64,000 nt of DNA from Bradyrhizobium ottawaense (GCF_900099825.1 NZ_LT629693.1:8275116-8339115); one strand, 5' to 3'. Numbered from the stretch's first letter, positions 49,316 through 57,435 are shown. Numbers and translations: made by a program. The notes: generated from the letters alone by a model not told the origin.

Positions 49316-49347
49316 GGCGGTCGCCCTCCGGGGCGGCCGTCCTTTTT
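49316..49347 (+). terminator. Rho-independent terminator after the TAXI-protein gene
   Basis: A stem of about 11 bp (GGCGGTCGCCC/GGGCGGCCGTC) with a TCCG loop is followed by TTTTT. Confidence 0.8.
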
Positions 49348-49374
49348 CGATTTGTCAATTTTCAGGAGGCCACC

Positions 49375-49881
49375 ATGAGCGACAAGCACAATACCGACCA
49401 GGAACTTCTCTCCTTCATTAGCGAGGCGAGACGCTTCCTCAAATTCGTGTCGAGCCCCGAGTGGGCGGCTTCCGCCGAGAACACGGATGCAGAGCATATT
49501 GCAGATCTGACGATGACGCTCGCCCTCTCCAGGGAGTCCAAGAGCCTTCCGGAAAAGACCGTGATGCACCAGGTCCGTTGCAGCGAGACCGGCCTTGTCT
49601 TGGCAATCGCCGGCAACACGCCCGCCGCCGCCGCCCGCGCCCGCTTCCTGACCGGAATGATCGCAGCAATGCCGCGTCTGTTCGAAGGCATCGAGGCATT
49701 CATGGTCCGGGACGTCTTCATGCAGGATCGCGTCAGGGAGCTACTCGAGTCCAACAACGACAAACTAAACGAGAACCGTGCTCAGCGCGCCGTGATCCGG
49801 CAGCTGCAGGCGCAGGTTGATCATCTGCTCAAGACGATCCCGGCAGAGCCGGAGACCATCAACGTGGAGAAGGCCTCGTGA
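49375..49881 (+). CDS. Hypothetical protein
   Basis: A 168-residue helical protein with AGGAGG before the ATG. Residues about 125-155 form a coiled coil ('ESNNDKLNENRAQRAVIRQLQAQ'). No family recognised. Confidence 0.6.
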   Translation: MSDKHNTDQELLSFISEARRFLKFVSSPEWAASAENTDAEHIADLTMTLALSRESKSLPEKTVMHQVRCSETGLVLAIAGNTPAAAARARFLTGMIAAMPRLFEGIEAFMVRDVFMQDRVRELLESNNDKLNENRAQRAVIRQLQAQVDHLLKTIPAEPETINVEKAS

Positions 49882-50057
49882 TGTCCAGGACGTTCGTGAA
49901 GCACCTGTCGGCTGATGAAGTCGGTGAGGAATTGGCCGGCTGGTGGATCATCAGCGTGGACGTGATGCCGGACGGCAGCGAGCAGTCCTACGACGCGGTC
50001 GGCCCCTACGACACCAAAGAATTTGCTGAAAACCTGCTCAAGGAAAACGCACTGTGA
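49881..50057 (+). CDS. Small hypothetical protein (58 residues)
   Basis: TGATG-coupled to its predecessor, with its stop inside the ThyX start (GTGA). Two Trp in 'GWWIISVDV' and an acidic character. No family recognised. Confidence 0.5.
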   Translation: MSRTFVKHLSADEVGEELAGWWIISVDVMPDGSEQSYDAVGPYDTKEFAENLLKENAL

Positions 50058-51082
50058 CCATCAAAGCCACCAAGATCACCCACAGCATCTCGCAGGACGG
50101 CATCGAGCTGAAGACCGCCCTGGCGCGCTACCCGCGCTTCATCCATGCCGAAGAGCTGACCCACCGTATCCTCAGCTCCAGCCCCGATATGATCGTCGAG
50201 ATCAACGATGGCGTGATGTACGACCGGAACCTGTCACGTAACGCTTCCAGCTCCCGGGCGATCCCGGTCAAGCGCCTGATCGAAGACATCCTGCTGGACA
50301 CGGCGATGCCGATCAGCTGGGGCAAGAACCAGAAGGGCATGCAGGCCGGCGAAGAGCACGACGCCTACATCGATAACCCCTTCCATGGATTCACCACCGA
50401 TCGAATGGGCAAGCTCTATAGCCGGGAGCAGATGTGGCTCCTGGCGCGAGACAATGCCATCGCTGTCGCTCGGGCCTATGATGCCGCCGGCTACCACAAG
50501 CAGATCGTCAACCGCCTGCTGGAGCCGTTCGCCCACATCAACGTTCTGATCACGGCGACCGACTGGGACAACTTCTTCGAGCTGCGCGACCACAAGGATG
50601 CCCAGCCGGAGATCCAGGCGCTGGCGAAGGCCATCAAGGCAGCCTTCGAGGGCAGCGTTCCGGATCTGCTGCAGCCCGGAGAATGGCACCTGCCGTTCAT
50701 CACCGCGAACGACCGTGTCAGCTACGAGCCCCTGCCCTACGAGGCACGAAACCTGGCGGTGATCGGGTCGCCCTACGCCGGCATGATCCAGGTCGTTCGC
50801 CCGCTCGAACAGTTGATCAAAATATCCGTCGCCCGCTGCGCCCGCACTTCGTACCTCACTCACGAAGGCAAGGTGCCGGAGGTCGAGGCGGACCTGCGTC
50901 TCTACAACGATCTGGTCGGCGGACGTCCGCTCCACGCTTCACCGGCCGAACATCAGGCCACGCCGGACGTGCGAAACCACCTTGTCGATGGTTGGGAGCA
51001 GCCGTCCCTGCACGGAAACCTCCGCGGCTGGGTGCAATACCGGAAGCAGCTTGAGCTGCAACATTACAAGGTGGCTGCATGA
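50054..51082 (+). CDS. thyX: Flavin-dependent thymidylate synthase (ThyX-like)
   Basis: A 342-residue protein, GTG start. It contains 'YPRFIHAEELTHRILSS' (about 24-40), the dUMP/FAD-contacting 'RNASSSRAIPVKRL' (about 62-75), and 'KQIVNRLLEPFAHINVLITATDWDNFFELRDH' (about 153-184), all in ThyX order. It is longer than typical ThyX (about 220-250) with an extended C-terminal half. The enzyme makes dTMP from dUMP using methylene-folate and FAD. Together with dCMP deaminase (57902) and NrdJ it completes a dTTP supply route. Confidence 0.85.
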   Translation: MTIKATKITHSISQDGIELKTALARYPRFIHAEELTHRILSSSPDMIVEINDGVMYDRNLSRNASSSRAIPVKRLIEDILLDTAMPISWGKNQKGMQAGEEHDAYIDNPFHGFTTDRMGKLYSREQMWLLARDNAIAVARAYDAAGYHKQIVNRLLEPFAHINVLITATDWDNFFELRDHKDAQPEIQALAKAIKAAFEGSVPDLLQPGEWHLPFITANDRVSYEPLPYEARNLAVIGSPYAGMIQVVRPLEQLIKISVARCARTSYLTHEGKVPEVEADLRLYNDLVGGRPLHASPAEHQATPDVRNHLVDGWEQPSLHGNLRGWVQYRKQLELQHYKVAA

Positions 51083-51399
51083 CGAAGGTCGCCAGCGCCT
51101 TCTACTCGACGGCGGTCGAGCACAAGGAAATGCGAAGCCTCTATCACGCGAGCTTCGGTATCCCTGGCGAGCCGCCCATGTGGGTCAACGACACGGACGG
51201 CAAGCCCAAGACCTTCAGAGACCGAGACGAAGCAATCCTAGCTGGCTTCAAGGTTTTGGTCTCGAAGCTGAACAAGGCGCGTCAGTCCCAGGACTTTCAG
51301 GTCCGCGGCGAGCGCCCTCCCCAAAAGAACACCATCAAGAGCTGGGCAGCGCCGCCGGAGCGAGGCCCCACGGTCGACAGCGTATTTGGAAAGAAATGA
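51079..51399 (+). CDS. Hypothetical protein
   Basis: A 106-residue protein ATGA-coupled to thyX. It has 'SLYHASFGIPGEPPMWVNDTDGKPKTFRDRDEAILAGFKVL' and a basic tail. No family recognised. Confidence 0.5.
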   Translation: MTKVASAFYSTAVEHKEMRSLYHASFGIPGEPPMWVNDTDGKPKTFRDRDEAILAGFKVLVSKLNKARQSQDFQVRGERPPQKNTIKSWAAPPERGPTVDSVFGKK

Positions 51400-51827
51400 T
51401 GGGCGAAGCAGCTCTCAAAGTCCCAGAACCGATCAACTCCGACGTCGGCATCATCGGGCCGAATACCCCCCTCCGGTTGGAGATGGCAGTCCGCCTGGCC
51501 TACCCGGATGGTTCGATGTCAATATCGGCCCTGCGAAGATTGGTGGCCTCCGAGAAGATCACCCACGAGTTCGTAGCCGGCCGGTATTTTGTTACACTTG
51601 CTGCAATTGAGGAGTTTCGAGCATCATGCCGCGTCCCCGCAAAGCCCCCTACGTCACGCTTAAAAAATACAAAGACGGTCGAGCCCCAACCTGGATCATC
51701 CGAGACGGACAGCTTTCGCGTGGCACAGGATGCCATGAACATGATCGCGGAGGAGCTGAAAAAGCCCTCGCCCGCTACATCACGAAAAAGCACGACCCAA
51801 AAGAGGCGCTTAACGCCGAGGACGTGA
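51396..51827 (+). CDS. Excisionase-like HTH protein overlapping int
   Basis: A 143-residue protein. Residues about 25-75 read 'LRLEMAVRLAYPDGSMSISALRRLV....ITHEFVAGRYFVTLAAIEEFRASCRV', the winged-helix pattern of Rhizobiales prophage proteins that precede integrase. A Pro/Ser/Lys tail with 'PGSSETDSFRVAQDA' is also characteristic. The last 202 bases overlap the integrase start in another frame, so excision and integration functions are physically linked. Confidence 0.7.
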   Translation: MMGEAALKVPEPINSDVGIIGPNTPLRLEMAVRLAYPDGSMSISALRRLVASEKITHEFVAGRYFVTLAAIEEFRASCRVPAKPPTSRLKNTKTVEPQPGSSETDSFRVAQDAMNMIAEELKKPSPATSRKSTTQKRRLTPRT

Positions 51828-52768
51828 ATGCCATCAAGATAATCGACGTGTGCGCGATGGAAATCTTGCACATCTCGAAGAGGAATATTGACCAGCAATA
51901 CAAGAACCAGCTGATTTCGGCGATCCAGCGCATCGGAAACTGGTTTGCAGGCAAGAAGATTGGCGACCTCAACAGCTCACTGCAGGAGCGCTACGCTGAA
52001 GAGCGAGTCCTGCAGCCATCAGCATTTCGAGATCTGAAGTTGCTGCAAGCCGCAATCAACCGCTGCGTCAAGAAGACTAAGGGCGGGATCCAGCCAAAAT
52101 TCAGCGCAACATTGCCAGATGCACCAAAGTCTCGCATCCGATATCTGACTCGAGATGAGGCAGCGTCGATGTTGTGGGCCGCCTGGCGTGAGCGGAAAAA
52201 AACTAAGCTGCCCCACAGCAAGGGCCGACATACGCTGCGCCACATTGCTCGCTATATCCTGATCGGTCTCTACACCGGGAGCCGAAACGGCGACATCTGC
52301 AACGCCTCGCTGATCCCAGCGATCGATCGTGGCTATGTGGACCTGGAGCGTGGCATCTTCAAGCGCAAGCCGGACAACAAGGAGGCGACCAGCAAGCAGC
52401 AGCCCACCATCCCTCTCCCACCCCGGCTCCTGACACACATGCGGCGCTGGGCGCGTCTTGGTATCTCCAAGCACTCGGTGATCGAGTTCATGGGCAAGCG
52501 TGTTCGCCGCGTCCACGACGGCTGGGAGACTGTCGTGGATCGCGCCGGCCTAGCCACAGATGACAAGGCGAAGAAGGTCTTGCGACATACATTGAGGCAC
52601 ACGGCGATAACCTGGTACCTGAGCCCCGATCGGAGGACAGGTCGGAAGGTCGACATAGAAACCGTTAGCCTATATTGTGGCGTCTCGGTTGAGACGATCC
52701 GCAAGACCTATCGGCACGAGACCCCAGATACCTTCACCGAACTCCTGGAGGTATCGAAGTCGAAGTAA
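51626..52768 (+). CDS. int: Tyrosine recombinase (phage integrase)
   Basis: A 380-residue protein. N-terminal about 60 residues are a basic arm-binding type; a helical core-binding domain follows (about 65-145). The catalytic domain has Arg at about 219 ('YTGSRNGDI'), 'LRHTLRHTAI' (His-x-x-Arg at about 323-327) and the nucleophile Tyr at about 361 in 'IRKTYRHETPD'. The family joins attP and attB; the 'TY.H..PD' ending is typical of prophage integrases in alphaproteobacteria. Starts inside the xis-like gene with GAGG upstream. Confidence 0.88.
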   Translation: MPRPRKAPYVTLKKYKDGRAPTWIIRDGQLSRGTGCHEHDRGGAEKALARYITKKHDPKEALNAEDVNAIKIIDVCAMEILHISKRNIDQQYKNQLISAIQRIGNWFAGKKIGDLNSSLQERYAEERVLQPSAFRDLKLLQAAINRCVKKTKGGIQPKFSATLPDAPKSRIRYLTRDEAASMLWAAWRERKKTKLPHSKGRHTLRHIARYILIGLYTGSRNGDICNASLIPAIDRGYVDLERGIFKRKPDNKEATSKQQPTIPLPPRLLTHMRRWARLGISKHSVIEFMGKRVRRVHDGWETVVDRAGLATDDKAKKVLRHTLRHTAITWYLSPDRRTGRKVDIETVSLYCGVSVETIRKTYRHETPDTFTELLEVSKSK

Positions 52769-52962
52769 CTGGTACGCAATCTGGTACGGATCAAACTCCC
52801 GATTCCGCAAACAGCTGAAGCAACAAAGGAAATCACTTAAGACGCCCTTTTCGGCGGGTTTACGACGTCAGATTTTTCTGTAGCAATATCAATGCATCTG
52901 ATGTCGGCTGTTCGCATCTCGTTCCACCCTTTTCGGGACGTTTCTGGTACGAAACTGGTACG
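52769..52962. other. Candidate attachment (attP) region with paired arm-site repeats
   Basis: CTGGTACG occurs four times in two pairs: 52769 and 52781, and 52944 and 52955. Members of each pair are one helical turn apart (12 and 11 bp), and the pairs are about 170 bp apart. Between them is a 10-bp inverted repeat with one mismatch (52864-52873 with 52896-52905). Paired repeats flanking a core just behind int are what integrase arm sites look like. No tRNA gene end is visible here. Confidence 0.5.
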
Positions 52963-53014
52963 CGAACAAACCCGCCTTCCCCAGATTTATTGACCCTACC
53001 TCATGGAGAAGACG

Positions 53015-53287
53015 ATGACCACGCAGAGTTGGCGCACGCCTGTCGCAGCCTTGATCCTGGTTGTGACAACCGCCGCAGCGTTCGCCGAGACCCCCTACCC
53101 GAGGCCGACCCGCGACGGCCGGGATCGCATCCAGCGGACCGGGGCCTGTCCCACCGGATACGTCGGATCTGGCGACAAGTGCGAGGCGCTCCACGCCGAT
53201 ACCCCGCGCGCCTACCCGAAGATCAAGGGGGCCGCCTGCCCCTCTGGCACGTTCGCCAGCGGCGATGCCTGCAAGGCGTTTCGATGA
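53015..53287 (+). CDS. Small exported Cys protein
   Basis: A 90-residue protein with a signal peptide (cleavage near Ala-Phe-Ala at about 25). The mature part has two units, 'GACPTGYVGSGDKC' and 'AACPSGTFASGDAC', each a CPxG...SGDxC loop that probably forms disulfides. Similar repeats occur in small secreted proteins of Bradyrhizobium-type bacteria. Located just behind the attachment candidate, it may be a lysogenic conversion gene. Confidence 0.6.
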   Translation: MTTQSWRTPVAALILVVTTAAAFAETPYPRPTRDGRDRIQRTGACPTGYVGSGDKCEALHADTPRAYPKIKGAACPSGTFASGDACKAFR

Positions 53288-53679
53288 CCGAGACGCTCGA
53301 TCTGTTCGCCTACACCAAGGTGAGTGGTGGCACGTCGCTCGCCGATCTGGATTGGCACGCGAGAAGAATTGTCGTGGCGTCGTACCTCTACTATAGGCAC
53401 GACCTATCGATGATGCCGGACCATGAGTTCGACAACATCTGTCAGGTCGTCGCCGATGGATGGCGCGGGCTATCCCCGCTCCGGCAGTTCATGCTGGAGT
53501 CGCCTGGCGCAATCCGGGCGAGCGGCTTCCATGTGAAGGTGACGTGGATGGCGGAAGCTGGAGCGTTCGCCTGGATGCGAGAGAACCGGCAACGAGAGAA
53601 CGTCGATCGAGGTCCGGTCAGCCAATGGAACTTCGATAAGACACACCAGGTTCACTGGGCAGGACTCGCGGCACCATAA
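53284..53679 (+). CDS. DNA ligase LigA-related protein
   Basis: A 131-residue protein whose middle, 'VVASYLYYRHDLSMMPDHEFDNICQVVADGW' (about 30-60), resembles the first domain (Ia) of NAD-dependent ligases, 'Y....P..SD.EYD.L...L'. The adenylation domain is missing, so it cannot ligate alone. Stand-alone proteins of this kind are common in phages. It may bind nicotinamide nucleotide; that is inference. Confidence 0.6.
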   Translation: MTETLDLFAYTKVSGGTSLADLDWHARRIVVASYLYYRHDLSMMPDHEFDNICQVVADGWRGLSPLRQFMLESPGAIRASGFHVKVTWMAEAGAFAWMRENRQRENVDRGPVSQWNFDKTHQVHWAGLAAP

Positions 53680-53688
53680 GAAACGAGG

Positions 53689-54150
53689 ATGACAATGACG
53701 AGGCCGAAAGCGCCATGCAACGATCAGACCGCCGAACAGCTTGAGGCTTACTACCGAAAGGTCAAGCCCGGTGATGTTGCGGTCATCCGATGCACGCAGG
53801 GGAATGTCCTACGTTACCTGCTCGATAAGGTCACGGATACAACTCCGAAGAGCGGCAGGGTCTACGTCGAGAAGGGCGACGCTTGGGCCGGCCAGGGCTT
53901 TTACATGAAGAGCGGCAAGAGCACCGACGCCCCAACGGGACAGTCAAACTTGGTCGTTCCCACCGACGAGGTCATGGCGTGGATCAAGGATCATCCGGAG
54001 AAGCCCGGCCTCGGTCATGCGGTCATGTCATACGAGTGGGATTGGGATTTCACCCCTCCGGGACAGCGGACGGGAAAGAACCGCTCAAGCTTCACCAGCG
54101 GTCGGGCGCGGCAGGCAGTCATCGATAGGATGGTGAAAAAGAAACAATGA
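53689..54150 (+). CDS. Hypothetical protein
   Basis: A 153-residue basic protein. A central beta-rich domain ('KPGDVAVIRCTQGNVLRYLLDKVTDTTPKSGRVYVEKG') suggests a small barrel, and the C terminus is helical and Arg/Lys-rich. ATG at 53695 is an alternative start. No family recognised. Confidence 0.55.
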   Translation: MTMTRPKAPCNDQTAEQLEAYYRKVKPGDVAVIRCTQGNVLRYLLDKVTDTTPKSGRVYVEKGDAWAGQGFYMKSGKSTDAPTGQSNLVVPTDEVMAWIKDHPEKPGLGHAVMSYEWDWDFTPPGQRTGKNRSSFTSGRARQAVIDRMVKKKQ

Positions 54151-54587
54151 GCGGAAAAGCTGACGTTGCGTTCGTGTCCTGCGTGAAGACGAAGGCCAAT
54201 CGCCCGATGCCGGCAAAAGACTTCTACCTGTCGCCATGGTTCCGATTGGCCCGGCGGTATGTCGAGAAGAACGCGCATCGCTGGTACATTTTGTCGGCCG
54301 CGCACGGCTGCATCCACCCGGAGGACATCATCGATCCGTATGACGTGACCCTCAACGGGGCTAGTGCCGCGGACCGAGGCTACTGGGCGGTGGTGGTGAG
54401 AGATCAGTTCGACAAGCTTGGACCGAATCTGTCGGGCGAGCGAGCGATCATCTTTGCCGGTCTCAATTACCGGCGCGACCTGATCTCTCCGCTGCTGCGG
54501 ACCTTCGACGAAGTACAGGTTCCAATGGAAGGCCTGAAGATGGGTCAGCAGCTGAGCTGGCTGACAAAACATAATGACCAGGGGTGA
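54147..54587 (+). CDS. DUF6884-like protein
   Basis: A 146-residue protein with 'VAFVSCVKTKANRPMPAKDFYLSPWF' (about 7-32), 'WYILSAAHGCIHPEDIIDPYDVTL' (about 46-69) and 'AIIFAGLNYRRDLI' (about 100-113). This is the conserved order of DUF6884 proteins found in phages and mobile elements; the Cys and the AHG loop suggest an uncharacterised enzyme. Starts in an ATGA overlap. Confidence 0.72.
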   Translation: MSGKADVAFVSCVKTKANRPMPAKDFYLSPWFRLARRYVEKNAHRWYILSAAHGCIHPEDIIDPYDVTLNGASAADRGYWAVVVRDQFDKLGPNLSGERAIIFAGLNYRRDLISPLLRTFDEVQVPMEGLKMGQQLSWLTKHNDQG

Positions 54588-54608
54588 GTAGCGAGGCTAC
54601 CGCCTTTT
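54588..54608 (+). terminator. Weak terminator
   Basis: GTAGC-GAG-GCTAC followed by CGCCTTTTTG, just after the DUF6884-like gene. Confidence 0.5.
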
Positions 54609-54627
54609 TGCAAAATAGGATGATGAA

Positions 54628-54981
54628 ATGAACTTCAAGAAACTGATGATCATGGCAGCCATAACTGCTGTTCCGTCTATAGCTCTGGCGGTCGATTCGA
54701 AGACCCCCGAGCTGGACAAGGTGACCATGGCAATGAAGGAGGCTCTCTGGAAAAAGGGGCTCAGCACGTCGCCAACCAGCATTAACATAGCGGCGCAATT
54801 TTCCTTACTGAACGAACTTTGCGGTCGCACCTATATGGAAGATGAAGTGCCGTTTCAGTTGAAGATGGCGTCGGTGGAAGCCCCAGCTCCGGTTATCCAG
54901 GCCTACTACGACGTCTTCAAGAGGAAGATGCGCGAGTCGCTGATGGCCAATCCCACCGAAGCAGCCGCATTTTGCAAATAG
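54628..54981 (+). CDS. Exported small protein
   Basis: A 117-residue protein with a signal peptide (cleavage after Ala-Leu-Ala at about 21). The mature part is helical with Cys about 70 and Cys about 116, which could pair. It resembles the neighbouring 54992 protein and the one at 10704 in length and Cys placement, though sequence identity is low. Confidence 0.55.
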   Translation: MNFKKLMIMAAITAVPSIALAVDSKTPELDKVTMAMKEALWKKGLSTSPTSINIAAQFSLLNELCGRTYMEDEVPFQLKMASVEAPAPVIQAYYDVFKRKMRESLMANPTEAAAFCK

Positions 54982-54991
54982 GAGACGGGAT

Positions 54992-55363
54992 ATGCAGCGC
55001 AAGATGAAACTGGCAATCATGATCGTGTTGACATCGCTATCGGTAACCGACGCGCGAGCCCTGGTGCGGATTGGCCCCGCAGCTCAGGCTGAAGCGGTGA
55101 CGGACGCGGCTTACAATCATTCGGTCTTCACTGAAGTTATGAACGCCGCTAACTTCTGCCCCCTCATGGTGGACATGAAAAAGTGGGACGAAAAAATGCC
55201 CGCGGGCGTCATGGCCATTGTGAAGGCCTTCAACGTCACGGAGCAAGGTGATGCCTGGTACGGAAAACGGTCCGACGAGTTTCAGGCCAACCCGGCCAAG
55301 GAGTGCGCCGAGGCTGAGAAAACCTACGGTCCGGCTGGCATGCGATTGATGAAGAGGAAGTGA
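54992..55363 (+). CDS. Exported small protein
   Basis: A 123-residue protein with a signal peptide (cleavage after Ala-Arg-Ala at about 23). Two Cys (about 56 and 104) in the helical mature part. Follows the previous exported protein by 10 bases with GGAG, and overlaps the next gene by TGATG. Confidence 0.55.
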   Translation: MQRKMKLAIMIVLTSLSVTDARALVRIGPAAQAEAVTDAAYNHSVFTEVMNAANFCPLMVDMKKWDEKMPAGVMAIVKAFNVTEQGDAWYGKRSDEFQANPAKECAEAEKTYGPAGMRLMKRK

Positions 55364-55569
55364 TGGCGAAGAGGAAGGCAAAGTTCAGCAGGCAGGAATA
55401 CGCGGGACTGATCCGGAGCGGCTCGATCGAGGTCACATGCGGGAACTGCGGGACAAAGATGCAGCCGGATAAGGATGATTGGGTCTCTTGCCCGAAGTGC
55501 CAAAAGGAACTGGGTGAGTGGGACAAGTTCGACTTCAAGAAGTCGGTCATCATCGGTCGGAAGCATTGA
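55363..55569 (+). CDS. Zinc-ribbon protein
   Basis: A 68-residue protein with 'CGNCGTKMQPDKDDWVSCPKC' (CxxC at about 26-29 and 43-46), a standard zinc ribbon. Basic N terminus and C terminus. TGATG overlaps on both sides. Confidence 0.65.
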   Translation: MAKRKAKFSRQEYAGLIRSGSIEVTCGNCGTKMQPDKDDWVSCPKCQKELGEWDKFDFKKSVIIGRKH

Positions 55570-56216
55570 TGCCAGCGCCCCGGGTCTACAACAAACACCA
55601 CGGCGATGCGCCGGCCGCCGCCGTCTACATCGGGCGCGGATCTCCGTACGGGAATCGGTTCGTCATCGGAGCTGACGGCGACCGCGACCAGGCCTGCAAT
55701 CGGTTCGAGTGCGAGCAGCTTCCCGACATGGACGTGAACGGGCTGACAGGGCGAGACCTGGTTTGCTTCTGCGCGCCGCATCGCTGCCACGGCGACTCCA
55801 TCCTGCTGATGGCGAACCATCGCGTCCTGGTTTTTGGTGGCCGGGATTTCAGTGACAGAAGATGGCTGTACGACGTTCTGGACGCCGCCCATGAGCGCAG
55901 GAAGATCACCTGCATCGTAGAGGGGGAGATGTCGGGAGCTGACAGACTGTCTCGAGAATGGGCTGATAGCCGCAACGTGGCGGTCGATCCCTATCCGGCT
56001 GATTGGGACAACATCGAGCGCGATGGCGCCTTGGTCAGAAGGAACAGCCGCGGCAAGCTTTACGATGCTGCCGCGGGTCCATTTCGTAACACTCAAATGC
56101 TACGCAACGGTCGTCCGGATACGGCCTTCGGATTCCCAGGCGGAAAGGGAACTAGGGATATGTCGAAACAGTGCCTTGAGTATGGTCTGACACCGACGCT
56201 TTTCGGATTGAGGTGA
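55569..56216 (+). CDS. DUF4326 plus SLOG (YspA/DUF2493) fusion protein
   Basis: A 215-residue protein. Residues 1-75 follow DUF4326 ('AAVYIGRGSPYGNRFVIG' and 'GRDLVCFCAPHRCHGDSIL', with Cys and His). Residues 80-210 follow the SLOG/YspA Rossmann-like fold ('HRVLVFGGRDFSDRRWLYDVLDA', 'CIVEGEMSGADRLSREWADSR', 'RNTQMLRNGRPDTAFGFPGGKGT'). SLOG proteins are nucleotide sensors in NAD/ADP-ribose or antiviral pathways. The fusion suggests sensing and processing of one nucleotide ligand; substrate unknown. Its 3' end overlaps the reverse gene by 65 bases. Confidence 0.75.
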   Translation: MPAPRVYNKHHGDAPAAAVYIGRGSPYGNRFVIGADGDRDQACNRFECEQLPDMDVNGLTGRDLVCFCAPHRCHGDSILLMANHRVLVFGGRDFSDRRWLYDVLDAAHERRKITCIVEGEMSGADRLSREWADSRNVAVDPYPADWDNIERDGALVRRNSRGKLYDAAAGPFRNTQMLRNGRPDTAFGFPGGKGTRDMSKQCLEYGLTPTLFGLR

Positions 56217-56829
56217 GCCATCGTGGCGAAAGCAGCCATGGGAGTGCCACCGACACCACGAGGTTGATCAGAGTGTAGGCGCACTCCTCCAAAGTCGGAA
56301 GCGAAGGTGTCATGACAGGGGCCTGGAACGAGAAATTATACAGCACCATCACGACTAGGCTGGCTCCGATTGCCGGCCACCTCCCGAATTGTAGCGCTAT
56401 CGCCGTCACCGCCAGAGTAAAAATGATAGCCGGTTCGGAGCCGGCAACGAGCTGTTGCATCCCCATCGCAACTGGGGTTGCAATGCCGACTACAGCCAAG
56501 ACGGTCAGAATGATCTTGCTAAGCTTCGTCGGATCGACCTTTGACGCATTTGTATCGAACGTCGAAGCAATCCTCGCCGGCAGCGTCCTGAACGCACCAA
56601 GCTTCAAACGATCTCGCACCGGCTGATCGAGGTTGATCAGATCTTCCGTGTTGAACCACTGTGGCAAGCTGCCGCTATCGACAGTGGCCCAGAGAGCGTC
56701 GATTGCCTTCATAACCCGAAGTAAATGCCGGGAGCCGATTTCCCCCGGCTCACCGTCAAGCGGCTTCGCGATGAACCATCCATCTTCCCGGTCGATCACG
56801 TAAGCGCGATATTCAAATGGCGTATTCAT
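56152..56829 (-). CDS. Membrane protein with shared N-terminal domain
   Basis: A 225-residue protein (start ATG 56829). Residues 1-50 'YRAYVIDREDGWFIAKPLDGEPGEIGSRHLLRVMKAIDALWATV' match the neighbour 56854-57204 closely. After residue 95 there are about four hydrophobic segments ('IILTVLAVVGIATPVAMGM', 'IIFTLAVTAIALQF', 'ASLVVMVLYNF', 'LINLVVSVALPWLL'). A soluble domain tethered to the membrane in a two-gene reverse-strand island suggests a lysogen-expressed or exclusion function. Confidence 0.6.
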   Translation of the reverse strand: MNTPFEYRAYVIDREDGWFIAKPLDGEPGEIGSRHLLRVMKAIDALWATVDSGSLPQWFNTEDLINLDQPVRDRLKLGAFRTLPARIASTFDTNASKVDPTKLSKIILTVLAVVGIATPVAMGMQQLVAGSEPAIIFTLAVTAIALQFGRWPAIGASLVVMVLYNFSFQAPVMTPSLPTLEECAYTLINLVVSVALPWLLSPRWLTSIRKASVSDHTQGTVSTYP

Positions 56830-56853
56830 AGCCCCACCTCCCAAGATGTCGGC

Positions 56854-57204
56854 TCACGCCGCGGCAACGATCCGAAGGAGCGGCTTCGCTTTGTCCGGGA
56901 AAAATTTACGGACATTTGCCAAAGGGTCGACGCTGCCGTGGGCGCGCAAGGACTCCAGGTTCGGAGACAAGGAGTCGGCAAAGACATCGAGGTCGCAGTG
57001 AAGGGTGTCGCCTTCTAGGTAGGTCGCGCACCAACCCGGCATATTGCAGGTTTCGAGAGCGTCCCAAAGGACGTCGATCGATCTCAAAACGCGCAAAAGA
57101 TCCTTGGATACGAGCTGGCCGGGCTCTCCATCCGTGGATTTGGCGACGTAGAAGCCGCCATCGTTGCTTACATTATAGGCACGGTATTGGAATGCGCTTT
57201 TCAT
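56854..57204 (-). CDS. Soluble paralogue of the adjacent membrane protein
   Basis: A 116-residue protein (start ATG 57204). Its first 50 residues ('YRAYNVSNDGGFYVAKSTDGEPGQLVSKDLLRVLRSIDVLW') align with the N terminus of 56152-56829, but the membrane part is replaced by a short Cys-containing tail. The pair probably arose by duplication. Function unknown. Confidence 0.55.
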   Translation of the reverse strand: MKSAFQYRAYNVSNDGGFYVAKSTDGEPGQLVSKDLLRVLRSIDVLWDALETCNMPGWCATYLEGDTLHCDLDVFADSLSPNLESLRAHGSVDPLANVRKFFPDKAKPLLRIVAAA

Positions 57205-57435
57205 TTTTTGACTCGACAACCTTTTTTGAGCCCAGGGCGGGATCGGTTGCCGCGACTGCTAATGACATTTGCACGATAATGCAAGCGCAACCCAGCCCCC
57301 GTAAAAACACGGACTCTGGCACAAGTTGCGGGTGTTACACTTAAAATTAGGCCGAATATACAAACTTAGGTTGAACGCCGCACCCCGAAATCTCTTCTTG
57401 CATTCTCGCTATATTTGCTCTAATGCAAATGCTGA
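57205..57435. other. Divergent regulatory region
   Basis: A 230-bp AT-richer gap between the reverse island and the forward operon at 57.4 kb. It contains a loose element TTTGC-N8-GCAAG at 57268, a TTGCATTC half-site at about 57399 and a full palindrome at 57414. Confidence 0.55.
57414..57429 (+). promoter_or_regulatory. Regulatory palindrome before the deaminase operon
   Basis: TTTGC-TCTAAT-GCAAA with perfect arms, followed by a second GAATGCAAA and GGAGG. Confidence 0.7.
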
